A stretch of 9,367 bases of DNA from JAHISC01 sp964645815 (GCA_964645815.1 CAZYCR010000026.1:1-9367), one strand, 5' to 3'. Shown: positions 1 to 5,666, counted from the first letter of the stretch. Notes: generated by a model not told the origin, from the sequence alone. Numbers and translations are program-made.

Positions 1-2
1 GT

Positions 3-392
3 ACTGTTGCAGAACTACGTTCGCAGTTCAGCAAACTCGGCGGCAACCTTGGCGCTAGTGTAAAGTGGATGTTTGAGCGCAAAGGCATTGTACGAGTTGA
101 AGACGCGGGGAAGATTTCTGATCGAGATAGTGCAGAATTGCAACTTATCGATGCTGGAGCAGAGGAAATTGATTGGGAATCTGGTTTAGAAGTTGTTTGT
201 GCTGTAGCTGATTTAAAAAAAGTAAAAGAAAGTGTTGAAGCTTTAGGTTTGGAAGTTGACAGCGCGGATATTGAATACATTGCTAAAGATAAAATAAGTC
301 TTTCAAAAGAAGACGAAGAAAAAATTGGGCGAATCATCGAGGCCCTCGACGACGATGAAGACGTAACCAATGTCTACACCAATGCCGCGTAA
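3..392 (+). CDS. yebC: YebC/PmpR family protein, C-terminal part (cut by window edge)
   Basis: The reading frame is open from base 3, so the 5' half lies outside the window; 129 residues remain of a family that is usually about 240. The visible part starts with the family hallmark around GGNLGASVKWMFERKG and continues through an acidic domain (DAGAEEIDWE) to the typical ending EALDDDEDVTNVYTNA. The hallmark loop is two residues shorter than the usual GNLGxxGSV form. YebC proteins were long annotated as DNA-binding regulators; bacterial and mitochondrial (TACO1) members are now linked to translation of difficult stretches such as polyproline. The gene overlaps ruvC by 23 bases, which suggests translational coupling; yebC-ruvC is a common bacterial pair. 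Confidence 0.95.
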   Translation, partial: TVAELRSQFSKLGGNLGASVKWMFERKGIVRVEDAGKISDRDSAELQLIDAGAEEIDWESGLEVVCAVADLKKVKESVEALGLEVDSADIEYIAKDKISLSKEDEEKIGRIIEALDDDEDVTNVYTNAA

Positions 393-888
393 AATTATTG
401 GCATTGATCCTGGTTATGGCCGGTGCGGTTTTGGCGTTATCGAAGAAAAAGGTTGTGATTGGTGTTCCCTGGCTCATGGAGTAATAACTACTTCAACTGA
501 TAATTGTCACCCGAGTCGGCTGGCAGAGATTGCCAAAGACTTTCGAGCTCTAATTGCCGCTCATCAACCATCGATTTTAGTCATTGAAGAATTGTTTTTT
601 GCCAAAAGTGTCACGACTGCTTTAAAAGTAGCTGAAGTGCGTGGTATTATTTTGTCGATTGCAGAAGAAAATGGTTTGGAAATAGTAGAGGTGAAGCCAA
701 ATGAAGTAAAGATGGCTTTAACGGGTTACGGAAGAGCAGAAAAGCGTCAGATTCAAGAAATGGTGAAGACAATTTTTGGTTTTTTGGAGGTTCCCAAACC
801 AGACGATGCGGCTGATGCTTTAGCCATTGCCTGGTGCGGAGCTACACTAAATAGGCTAAGTAAAGAGGAAAAAACTGGGGATTCCTGA
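370..888 (+). CDS. ruvC: Holliday junction resolvase RuvC
   Basis: RuvC is the dimeric endonuclease that cuts Holliday junctions symmetrically at the end of homologous recombination, working with the RuvAB branch-migration motor. The RNase H-like fold is recognisable in order: GIDPGYGRCGFGVI with catalytic Asp13, IEELFFAKS with Glu73, the ALKVAEVRG helix, and DDAADALAIA with Asp146 and Asp149, so all four metal-binding acids are present. The 172-residue length is normal. Two starts are possible: ATG at 370 inside yebC, or ATG at 382 giving MPRKIIGID, which is closer to the usual N-terminus. Neither has a clear Shine-Dalgarno, consistent with coupling to yebC. ruvA and ruvB do not follow; the next gene has its own promoter. 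Confidence 0.96.
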   Translation: MSTPMPRKIIGIDPGYGRCGFGVIEEKGCDWCSLAHGVITTSTDNCHPSRLAEIAKDFRALIAAHQPSILVIEELFFAKSVTTALKVAEVRGIILSIAEENGLEIVEVKPNEVKMALTGYGRAEKRQIQEMVKTIFGFLEVPKPDDAADALAIAWCGATLNRLSKEEKTGDS

Positions 889-904
889 GGCTCCACTCTG
901 ATGG

Positions 905-910
905 TATAAT
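905..910 (+). promoter_or_regulatory. Extended -10 promoter element (TGGTATAAT) directly before the 918 gene
   Basis: A perfect TATAAT is preceded by TG one base upstream, the extended -10 form that can work with a poor -35. No good -35 is visible near 882-887 (TTCCTG). Transcription would start around 917-918, at the A of the ATG, so the mRNA would be leaderless. Confidence 0.7.
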
Positions 911-917
911 AGGCCTC

Positions 918-1355
918 ATGAAAGATGGAATTATTACCTTTGGCGCTTTATTCTTTTTTGCCGGATCAATGATTGTTTCGGCTATTTTTGTTCCAGATTC
1001 AACTAATGGCGAGCTTGAGCCACGCGAATATCTAAAATCCCAGTGTCAGTCACCGCAGTGCGATTTTGTTTTGTTGGATACCATTATTGACTGCGAAAGT
1101 GGTTGGCAAATGGTGAAAAATCGGCAATCTTCGGCTTTTGGTTATTTTCAAATTTTAGATTCTACCGAAAAAACAACACCACAATTTAGTGACGGGCAAC
1201 GTAAAACCGATCCATACACGAATATTGATATGGGACTTTATCTATATGAGACTCGTGGTTCGTCACCTTGGAATTCTTCACGTGGTTGCTGGCAATCAAA
1301 GTATTATTATAAAATGAACACGATCCCTCCAGAGTGTATTGGAAATTGTGAGTAA
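918..1355 (+). CDS. Membrane-anchored lysozyme/transglycosylase-like protein
   Basis: A 145-residue protein with a hydrophobic N-terminal segment (about residues 5-24, IITFGALFFFAGSMIVSAIF) that acts as signal peptide or anchor. The rest resembles a minimal lysozyme-like/SLT domain: IIDCESGW with the probable catalytic Glu60, SSAFGYFQIL (Gly75, Gln78), and the late PWNSSRGCW motif (residues 117-125). These fit enzymes that cleave peptidoglycan between MurNAc and GlcNAc, acting outside the membrane. Six cysteines (43, 48, 59, 124, 139, 144) could form disulfides, in keeping with an exported protein. The start is fixed by the -10 box just upstream; there is no SD. A bidirectional terminator follows the stop. 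The family call rests on short motifs, so a related non-enzymatic protein is possible. Confidence 0.75.
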   Translation: MKDGIITFGALFFFAGSMIVSAIFVPDSTNGELEPREYLKSQCQSPQCDFVLLDTIIDCESGWQMVKNRQSSAFGYFQILDSTEKTTPQFSDGQRKTDPYTNIDMGLYLYETRGSSPWNSSRGCWQSKYYYKMNTIPPECIGNCE

Positions 1356-1404
1356 ATAAAAAACACCGCATCGAACTTTTTAAAGCTAGATGCGGTGGTT
1401 TTTT
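1354..1404. terminator. Bidirectional rho-independent terminator
   Basis: A perfect 9-bp stem, CACCGCATC (1364-1372) with GATGCGGTG (1389-1397), is flanked by A-rich sequence on the left and a T-run on the right. It can end transcription of the 918 gene on the plus strand and of the DUF805 gene on the minus strand; the DUF805 stop codon lies in its T-run. Confidence 0.9.
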
Positions 1405-1771
1405 ATTTCTTCATCTTTGGAGGTTCGCTGGCTGGAACTTCTCCATATTTGTTGGCAGCCTTATCTCCGGCCATAGCGTAGAAGACGATCAAAACGATCG
1501 GTCCAACGATTGGTAAGAGGATAAGGAACAACCACCAGCCGCTACGATTTGTGTCGTGTAGACGTCGAACAGCCACAGCTAAGCTTGGGACAAGAATAGC
1601 GAGCGAATAAAGTCCGGAAAGAATACTGGTGCTGTCACTGAATAATCCTTCAATCAGCGATAGAAGTAAGCTGATGATAAGATTAAAGAGTACAAACATC
1701 CAAAATTCTTTTCGGCCCGCTCGGCCATTGAATACAGCGTACTTTTTAAGTACAGCAATGTACCAATTCAT
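1403..1771 (-). CDS. DUF805 family inner-membrane protein
   Basis: This 122-residue protein matches the DUF805 pattern: an N-terminal FNGRAGRKEFW (residues 14-24), hydrophobic helices at about 25-42, 47-67 and 80-100, and the family signature RRLHDTNRSGWW (69-80). DUF805 proteins (E. coli YhaH/YhaI type) are small polytopic membrane proteins with no established biochemical role. The tail is short and basic with prolines (EPPKMKK). The start at 1771 has no SD, but an extended -10 promoter lies 30 bases upstream. It is downstream of typA on the same strand but has its own promoter, so it is probably a separate unit. Confidence 0.92.
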   Translation of the reverse strand: MNWYIAVLKKYAVFNGRAGRKEFWMFVLFNLIISLLLSLIEGLFSDSTSILSGLYSLAILVPSLAVAVRRLHDTNRSGWWLFLILLPIVGPIVLIVFYAMAGDKAANKYGEVPASEPPKMKK

Positions 1772-1800
1772 AGTCGATTAGTTAAAAATTAGCTTAAACT

Positions 1801-1829
1801 ATTATAGCACGAGTACAATCATTTGTCCT
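1801..1829 (-). promoter_or_regulatory. Promoter of the DUF805 gene
   Basis: On the minus strand AGGACA (1824-1829) is followed after 17 bases by a perfect TATAAT (1801-1806), which is preceded by TGC, giving an extended -10. The transcript would start near 1794 and have a leader of about 23 bases. Confidence 0.75.
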
Positions 1830-1855
1830 TTACTATTTTAATTTAATACTTTTGG

Positions 1856-3655
1856 TTATCCTTGACGTTCGTGACGGCGACGGTCGACTTCCGTGAGATA
1901 TTTTTTACGGATCCGGATATTTTTTGGTGTCACCTCAACATATTCGTCATCTTCAATATATTCCAAGGCTCGTTCCAAGATCATGTCGATCGGTGGCGTT
2001 AAGCTGATGGCTTCATCTGCGCCGCTGGAGCGCATATTGGTCAAATGCTTACCTTTGATTGGATTTACAACCATCGAGTCCTTGGCGCTGGCGCCGATCA
2101 CCATTCCTTCATAAACCTCTTCGCCCGGTCCAATAAACAGGCTTCCGCGTTCTTGAAGGTTATTAAGTGCATAAGCAAGCGCCGTGCCACTAAAACCGGA
2201 GATCATTGATCCGGTTAGACGGCGCTCAATTTCGCCTTTGTAAACTTCATATTTGGCGAAAATGTGAGATAGAGTTCCTTCGCCGCGTGTAGCTGTAACA
2301 AATTCCATTCTAAAACCTAAGAGACCGCGAGTTGGAATCAAATATTCCAAACGGGTTGAGCCGTTTTCAGATTTCATGCCAGTCATTTCACCTTTTCGGC
2401 GACCCAATTTCTCAATAATTACTCCAGCTAGATCATCTGGGACGTCGATTGTAACACTTTCATATGGTTCCAGTTGCTGACCGTTTTTTTGGCGCATAAT
2501 AACACGCGGTTGACTAACCTGGAGTTCATAACCTTCGCGACGCATCGTTTCAATTAAGACTGAAAGATGCATTTCACCACGGCCGCTAACTTTAAAAACA
2601 TCGGCATTGGCTGGAAATTCAATTTGCAAACCAACATTGGTCTCCAATTCACGTTCCAAACGTTCTCGAATTTGTCGTGAAGTAACCAAAGTACCTTCTC
2701 GACCGGCAAAAGGGGAGTTGTTAACCAAAAAGTCCATGGTTAAAGTTGGTGGGTCAATGTGAATTGCAGGCAGTGCTTCGGCATCAGCCGCTTCTGCTAC
2801 GGTTTCACCAACGTTAATGTTGGGAATACCGGCAATGAGAACTATGTCTCCGGCAGTTGCTTCCTCGACTTCAACCTTTTTAAGTCCAACAGTGGTTAAA
2901 AGTTTTGTAATTTTATGGCGCTCTCGTGAGCCGTCCCATTTGACGACCGTCACCGGCATGCCGGTTCTTAAAGTTCCTTCATAAATTCTCCCTGATGCCA
3001 TCCGACCAACAAAATCGTCGTAAGCCAAATTGACTGGTTGAAAGCGCATGGCCGCTGTTGTGTCGCTTTGAGCTACTGGGACGGTTTCCAGAATTAGATC
3101 AAACAATGGCTGCAGGTTATCTGACTTGTCATTTAAATTTTTGAGAGCAATACCAGCCTTTGCATTAACGTAGATGTATTTAAAATCAAGCTGTTCTTCG
3201 TTGGCGCCAAGTTCCAAGAAGAGATCAAAAAGAAGATCAAGAACATGATCTGGTCGGGCTGCTAGTTTATCGATTTTATTGATGACAACAACTGGTTTCA
3301 AACCAAGCTCCAGAGACTTACGGAGGACAAATTTGGTTTGTGGCATTGGTCCTTCTTGGGCGTCGACCAACAAAAGAACAGAATCAACCATTCGCAACAC
3401 ACGTTCAACTTCTGAACCAAAATCAGCGTGTCCAGGAGTATCGACAATGTTTAATTTGGAGTCTCCCAGCATGATCGCCGTATTTTTTGCATAAATAGTA
3501 ATACCGCGCTCTTTTTCAAGCTCGTTAGAATCCATGACTCTTTCCTCAATCACCTCACGTTCATTGAACGTACCTGATTGACGGAGCATGGCGTCGACCA
3601 GGGTAGTTTTTCCGTGGTCAACGTGGGCGATAATAGCGATGTTGCGGTATTGCAT
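1856..3655 (-). CDS. typA: Translational GTPase TypA/BipA
   Basis: A full-length 599-residue TypA. The GTPase domain shows AHVDHGKTT (P-loop, 10-18), RGITI (switch I, 50-54), DTPGHADF (switch II, 72-79) and NKID (126-129); an EF-G-like domain II (FVGRMASGRIYEG), the central EF-G-like domains (VSGRGEMHLSVLIETMRREG) and the TypA-specific C-terminal region (SGFSGTALAYALNNLQERG) follow. TypA binds 70S ribosomes and 50S precursors and helps ribosome assembly and stress or cold adaptation. The start at 3655 gives the canonical MQYRNIAIIAHVDHGKTT. There is no SD; the 23-base leader is largely a hairpin. Base composition is typical of the AT-leaning neighbours. Confidence 0.98.
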   Translation of the reverse strand: MQYRNIAIIAHVDHGKTTLVDAMLRQSGTFNEREVIEERVMDSNELEKERGITIYAKNTAIMLGDSKLNIVDTPGHADFGSEVERVLRMVDSVLLLVDAQEGPMPQTKFVLRKSLELGLKPVVVINKIDKLAARPDHVLDLLFDLFLELGANEEQLDFKYIYVNAKAGIALKNLNDKSDNLQPLFDLILETVPVAQSDTTAAMRFQPVNLAYDDFVGRMASGRIYEGTLRTGMPVTVVKWDGSRERHKITKLLTTVGLKKVEVEEATAGDIVLIAGIPNINVGETVAEAADAEALPAIHIDPPTLTMDFLVNNSPFAGREGTLVTSRQIRERLERELETNVGLQIEFPANADVFKVSGRGEMHLSVLIETMRREGYELQVSQPRVIMRQKNGQQLEPYESVTIDVPDDLAGVIIEKLGRRKGEMTGMKSENGSTRLEYLIPTRGLLGFRMEFVTATRGEGTLSHIFAKYEVYKGEIERRLTGSMISGFSGTALAYALNNLQERGSLFIGPGEEVYEGMVIGASAKDSMVVNPIKGKHLTNMRSSGADEAISLTPPIDMILERALEYIEDDEYVEVTPKNIRIRKKYLTEVDRRRHERQG

Positions 3656-3660
3656 ATGTT

Positions 3661-3677
3661 TTATGCCAGCGGCATAA
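3661..3677 (-). promoter_or_regulatory. Small hairpin filling the typA leader
   Basis: TTATGCC-AGC-GGCATAA is a perfect 7-bp inverted repeat with a 3-base loop, located 5 bases before the typA ATG and right after the predicted transcription start near 3678. It could be an RNA hairpin influencing initiation or an operator-like site. Confidence 0.45.
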
Positions 3678-3684
3678 CCCGCGA

Positions 3685-3713
3685 ATACTAGTTGATTTTT
3701 AGGTTTTTGTCAA
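3685..3713 (-). promoter_or_regulatory. Promoter of typA
   Basis: On the minus strand a consensus TTGACA (3708-3713) is separated by exactly 17 bases from TAGTAT (3685-3690, four of six consensus bases). Confidence 0.75.
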
Positions 3714-3733
3714 TTATCTAAAGAGTTCTAGGT

Positions 3734-3762
3734 TTGACAAAGAGTACAAACTATGCCAAGAT
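3734..3762 (+). promoter_or_regulatory. Possible promoter of the 3787 gene
   Basis: A perfect TTGACA (3734-3739) is followed after 17 bases by CAAGAT, a weak -10 (three of six). It would place transcription start near 3769, leaving room for the SD. Confidence 0.4.
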
Positions 3763-3786
3763 CTGCGGTCAACCTGGAGGATTGGC

Positions 3787-4203
3787 ATGATCATCAATAT
3801 CTCGAAGTTAGGGGATCGCTCCCGGGCGATCGAAGAAGGACGGCGGCTGCTCGACGAGCTGCGCCAGGGAGGAGGCGACTGGACTCACGTGCTGCGGTTG
3901 CGCAGTGGTCTTGCGACCTCGCGCGCCGGGCCCGAGAGCTGGGCTTTCTCGGCCAAGGAGATCGGTCTCGCTCGCTGGGAGCTCGACCGGCTGGCTCGAG
4001 AGCTGCGGCTGCGACTGGCCCGAAGGGCGGTAGAGCAGCGCCGGGCTCAGGGCTACCTGGGTACCATCATCGATCACTACGTCATCGAGCGAGCGCTCGA
4101 GGACGGGATCACCATTGCCGAGCTCGACCTGACCGAGGAAGAGATCATGGAGATCGAGGAAGCCTATGGCTCCCTCGAACTGGCCGCTCAGCTGAAAGGT
4201 TGA
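3787..4203 (+). CDS. Unrecognised G+C-rich small protein
   Basis: I do not recognise this 138-residue protein. It is soluble and charged, with a long Arg/Leu/Glu-rich helical middle (about residues 57-92, rich in ARWELDRLAREL-type heptads that could form a coiled coil) and an acidic helical C-terminus (LDLTEEEIMEIEEAYGSLEL). Sampled lines are 63-72% G+C, against about 40% in typA, with G/C at most third codon positions, so it looks foreign to the housekeeping genes around it. The start at 3787 is supported by CTGGAGG at 3774-3780, six bases upstream, a much stronger SD than any neighbour has. An overlapping frame from 3753 is ignored for lack of an SD. A hairpin terminator follows. It sits between typA and tRNA-Pro and shares no operon. 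Confidence 0.75.
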   Translation: MIINISKLGDRSRAIEEGRRLLDELRQGGGDWTHVLRLRSGLATSRAGPESWAFSAKEIGLARWELDRLARELRLRLARRAVEQRRAQGYLGTIIDHYVIERALEDGITIAELDLTEEEIMEIEEAYGSLELAAQLKG

Positions 4204-4221
4204 GCGGTTTGTATTATAAAA

Positions 4222-4246
4222 CAGCCTTTGACGGCTGGTTTATTTT
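4222..4246 (+). terminator. Terminator after the 3787 gene (possibly also used from the minus side)
   Basis: CAGCC (4222-4226) pairs with GGCTG (4233-4237) around a 6-base loop, with A/T pairs outside one mismatch, and is followed by GTTTATTTT. On the minus strand the same stem is followed by a T-rich run, so it may once have ended the tRNA-Pro transcript. Confidence 0.6.
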
Positions 4247-4256
4247 GGGAAATTTT

Positions 4257-4277
4257 TGGTCGGGCCGGCGGGACTCG
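4257..4277 (-). repeat. Duplicate of the tRNA-Pro 3' end (att-like direct repeat)
   Basis: These 21 bases are identical to 4454-4474, the last 21 nt of tRNA-Pro including the discriminator and CCA. The similarity stops there: the sequence beyond does not rebuild a T-stem. A perfect copy of a tRNA 3' end in direct orientation is the usual footprint of site-specific integration at a tRNA gene. The enclosed segment is only 197 bp per repeat unit, too short to encode an integrase. Confidence 0.75.
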
Positions 4278-4420
4278 CCTTCACCTCTCGTCAGCTTCCG
4301 CTTCCTCGGGTTTCGGTACGGGCCTCGTCGTCGCACCTCCCGGCAAGTCGGTGCGACATGACTCCGGCCTTCTCGTCCCGACACAGGCCACGCAGGTGGC
4401 CTGTTCCGTCCCTGAAAATG
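4278..4420. other. G+C-rich hairpin-containing segment between the tRNA-Pro repeats
   Basis: No credible gene. Two perfect hairpins stand out: GTCGCACC/GGTGCGAC (4330-4357, 8 bp, 12-base loop) and ACAGGCCAC/GTGGCCTGT (4383-4404, 9 bp, 4-base loop). Most of the segment is G+C-rich like the orphan genes and unlike trmB. It is probably an insertion remnant or a mini-element; a transcript would have to start inside it because a terminator lies between it and tRNA-Pro. Confidence 0.5.
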
Positions 4421-4445
4421 AAAAAAGACCAGTCGTTGACTGCTC
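4421..4445 (-). terminator. Terminator of tRNA-Pro
   Basis: On the minus strand CAGTC-AAC-GACTG forms a tight stem, extended by two pairs beyond one mismatch, followed by six T. It begins 9 bases after the tRNA CCA end. Confidence 0.75.
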
Positions 4446-4453
4446 TATTTTCA

Positions 4454-4530
4454 TGGTCGGGCCGGCGGGACTCGAACTCGCGACCTCTTGGTCCCAAACC
4501 AAGCGCTCTAGCCTACTGAGCTACGGCCCG
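4454..4530 (-). tRNA. tRNA-Pro (TGG)
   Basis: The minus strand reads as a complete 77-nt cloverleaf: acceptor CGGGCCG/CGGCCCG, D-arm with AGCTCAG, anticodon stem CTTGG/CCAAG around TTTGGGA (anticodon TGG), T-loop TTCGAGT, discriminator A and encoded CCA. The T-stem GCGAG/CCCGC contains one A-C mismatch. Its last 21 nt recur at 4257-4277. A -35/-10 pair precedes it and a terminator follows. Confidence 0.96.
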
Positions 4531-4541
4531 ATCGTGCGAGC

Positions 4542-4570
4542 AATATATCAAATATTTGAATTTTTGACAA
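4542..4570 (-). promoter_or_regulatory. Promoter of tRNA-Pro
   Basis: TTGTCA (4565-4570) and TATATT (4542-4547) are separated by 17 bases on the minus strand; the start would be near 4535, about 5 bases before the mature tRNA. Its -35 overlaps that of trmB on the other strand. Confidence 0.75.
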
Positions 4571-4592
4571 GTCTCCTTGGAGTCACTAGACT
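4564..4592 (+). promoter_or_regulatory. Promoter of trmB, divergent from tRNA-Pro
   Basis: TTGACA (4564-4569) is followed after 17 bases by TAGACT (4587-4592, four of six). Predicted transcription start is 4599-4600, only 3-4 bases before the trmB ATG. Confidence 0.7.
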
Positions 4593-4602
4593 AAAGATTA
4601 AT

Positions 4603-5262
4603 ATGCGCAAAAAACTCAAATTTTTCGCAGATAATAAGACCAGACCAAACATCATTGAGGCCGGTAAGCCGCTGTTTGAATCAAACCGAGGTCATTGGTC
4701 GGATTATTTTGGTAACGATTTACCAATCGTTCTCGAAGTTGGCTGTGGCCGTGGAGATTATACTGTTGGCCTGGCCGCAGTGAATCAGGATAAGAATTTT
4801 ATTGGCGTAGATATAAAAGGAGATAGACTTTGGTACGGGAGTGGCTTGGCTTTGGAGAAGAATTTGACCAACGTAGCATTTCTACGCACTCAAATTGAGC
4901 TCTTGGGAGAATTTTTTGAGCCTGGCGAAGTAGCTGAGATTTGGATTACTTTTCCTGGACCACGGCCAAAAAAGAAACAAGCCAAGAAACGTTTAACGGC
5001 TCAGAAGTTTTTAGATATCTATAAGAAAATACTTTCTCCTCAGGGGACTATTCATTTGAAGACCGATAGTGACGAGTTATTTGAATTTACCCTGGAAACT
5101 TTAGCGGATCGAAACGATATTAAGGATTTAATATCTGTATCTAATCTCTATGCTTCATCTAATTATTATGAGGCAAAAGCAATTCAGACACATTTTGAGA
5201 AACGATTTTTAGCAGCGAATAAGCAGATTAAGTATATTCAGTTCTCCTTTGATAATGCTTGA
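4603..5262 (+). CDS. trmB: tRNA (guanine-N7-)-methyltransferase TrmB
   Basis: TrmB uses S-adenosylmethionine to make m7G46 in the variable loop of tRNAs. This 219-residue protein shows the class I methyltransferase fold: LEVGCGRGDYTV (SAM-binding loop, 44-55), FIGVDIKGDR (Asp70, end of the second strand), the family segment WITFPGPRPKKK...KKRLT (115-132) and the late HLKTDSDELFEFT (151-163). The family segment normally reads F-P-D-P; here Gly119 stands in the Asp position, a departure at a conserved place. I chose ATG 4603 because the longer frame (from 4228) would translate tRNA-Pro antisense, and the promoter lies inside it. No SD; the mRNA is probably nearly leaderless. Its stop codon overlaps the -35 of the next tRNA promoter. 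Confidence 0.93.
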   Translation: MRKKLKFFADNKTRPNIIEAGKPLFESNRGHWSDYFGNDLPIVLEVGCGRGDYTVGLAAVNQDKNFIGVDIKGDRLWYGSGLALEKNLTNVAFLRTQIELLGEFFEPGEVAEIWITFPGPRPKKKQAKKRLTAQKFLDIYKKILSPQGTIHLKTDSDELFEFTLETLADRNDIKDLISVSNLYASSNYYEAKAIQTHFEKRFLAANKQIKYIQFSFDNA

Positions 5263-5287
5263 CGTTTTGAAGGAATTAGGGTACGAT
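5259..5287 (+). promoter_or_regulatory. Promoter of the tRNA-Ile/tRNA-Phe unit
   Basis: TTGACG (5259-5264, containing the trmB stop codon) and TACGAT (5282-5287) are 17 bases apart, placing the start near 5294, just before tRNA-Ile. Confidence 0.7.
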
Positions 5288-5299
5288 AGGGACACTTTT

Positions 5300-5376
5300 G
5301 GGTGTGTAGCTCAGGTGGTTAGAGCGCAGTCCTGATAAGACTGAGGTCGATGGTTCGAGTCCATCCACACCCACCA
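5300..5376 (+). tRNA. tRNA-Ile (GAT)
   Basis: Complete 77-nt cloverleaf: acceptor GGGTGTG/CACACCC, anticodon stem CAGTC/GACTG around CTGATAA (anticodon GAT), T-loop TTCGAGT, discriminator A and encoded CCA. tRNA-Phe starts two bases after its end, so the two are co-transcribed. Confidence 0.97.
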
Positions 5377-5377
5377 C

Positions 5378-5452
5378 GCCGAGGTAGCTCAGTGGTAGAG
5401 CAGAGGTCTGAAGAACCTCGTGTCGCCAGTTCGATTCTGGCCCTCGGCACCA
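5378..5452 (+). tRNA. tRNA-Phe (GAA)
   Basis: Complete 75-nt cloverleaf: acceptor GCCGAGG/CCTCGGC, anticodon stem GAGGT/ACCTC around CTGAAGA (anticodon GAA), T-stem GCCAG/CTGGC, discriminator A and encoded CCA. Confidence 0.97.
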
Positions 5453-5471
5453 GACAAATATAACATTGGTA

Positions 5472-5595
5472 GCAAGCTGAGATAAAATGGATGATATTTT
5501 TGTGAAGAACGAGTACCGGAGTAAGACGTACTTAAATGTACGTTGAGAGAGGAACGGAGTTCTGAACAAAAAGAGCGCCATTTTAGCCAGTGAGC
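5472..5595 (+). ncRNA. Candidate structured RNA: long interrupted hairpin after tRNA-Phe
   Basis: Nested complementary segments form one long hairpin: GC/GC (5472, 5594), CTG/CAG (5477, 5588), TAAAATGG/CCATTTTA (5483-5490, 5578-5585), TTTTTGT/ACAAAAA (5497-5503, 5566-5572), then opposed GA dinucleotides (5504-5505 and 5564-5565), AGAAC/GTTCT (5506-5510, 5559-5563), and an apical GACGTAC/GTACGTT (5525-5531, 5538-5544). The tandem G-A mismatch and a G-U pair make the structure favourable only as plus-strand RNA, the direction of the tRNA operon. There is no terminator T-run at the end and no supported protein. It could be an independent RNA, a processing element or a mobile palindromic repeat. 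Confidence 0.55.
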
Positions 5596-5600
5596 ATCAT

Positions 5601-5660
5601 GCGGGTATAGTATAATGGCTCTTATGCTAGCCCTGCCTGCCGGCAGGCAGGCTTCCAAGC
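5601..5660 (+). pseudogene. Broken copy of the 5' 40 nt of tRNA-Gly, interrupted by a palindrome
   Basis: Bases 5601-5631 and 5652-5660 together equal the first 40 nt of the intact tRNA-Gly (5897-5936) without a mismatch. Between them, at the 5' edge of the anticodon loop, lies the 20-bp palindrome 5632-5651. The copy stops in the 3' strand of the anticodon stem, and the GIY-YIG gene begins seven bases later. No T-arm or acceptor 3' strand is present, so it cannot yield a tRNA. Confidence 0.92.
5632..5651. repeat. Perfect 20-bp palindrome of a type frequent in CPR genomes
   Basis: CCTGCCTGCC followed by GGCAGGCAGG is its own reverse complement. It is an exact insertion relative to the intact tRNA-Gly. 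From memory, short palindromes of this CCTGCC/GGCAGG type recur in many Parcubacteria genomes (often read in translated ORFs as LPAGRQ-like peptides); only one copy is in this window. Confidence 0.8.
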
Positions 5661-5666
5661 ACGGCT

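Noticed and set aside
3753..4361. A 202-codon open frame overlapping the 3787 gene
   Set aside because: It lacks an SD, is rich in Arg/Gly/Ala as expected for an alternative frame of G+C-rich DNA, and runs through the terminator and the tRNA-Pro repeat. The 3787 frame has GGAGG at correct distance.
4278..4453. A small protein gene between the tRNA-Pro repeats
   Set aside because: Open frames on both strands are short, lack SDs and read into tRNA sequence; the perfect hairpins explain the segment better.
4228..4602. N-terminal extension of trmB
   Set aside because: The extension translates the antisense of tRNA-Pro and its repeat. The protein family begins at about Met 4603 and the promoter lies at 4564-4592.
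5276..5658. Minus-strand open frames opposite tRNA-Ile, tRNA-Phe and the structured element
   Set aside because: Their sequence is antisense tRNA and hairpin; no start signals and no family. They only look open because tRNA antisense lacks stops.
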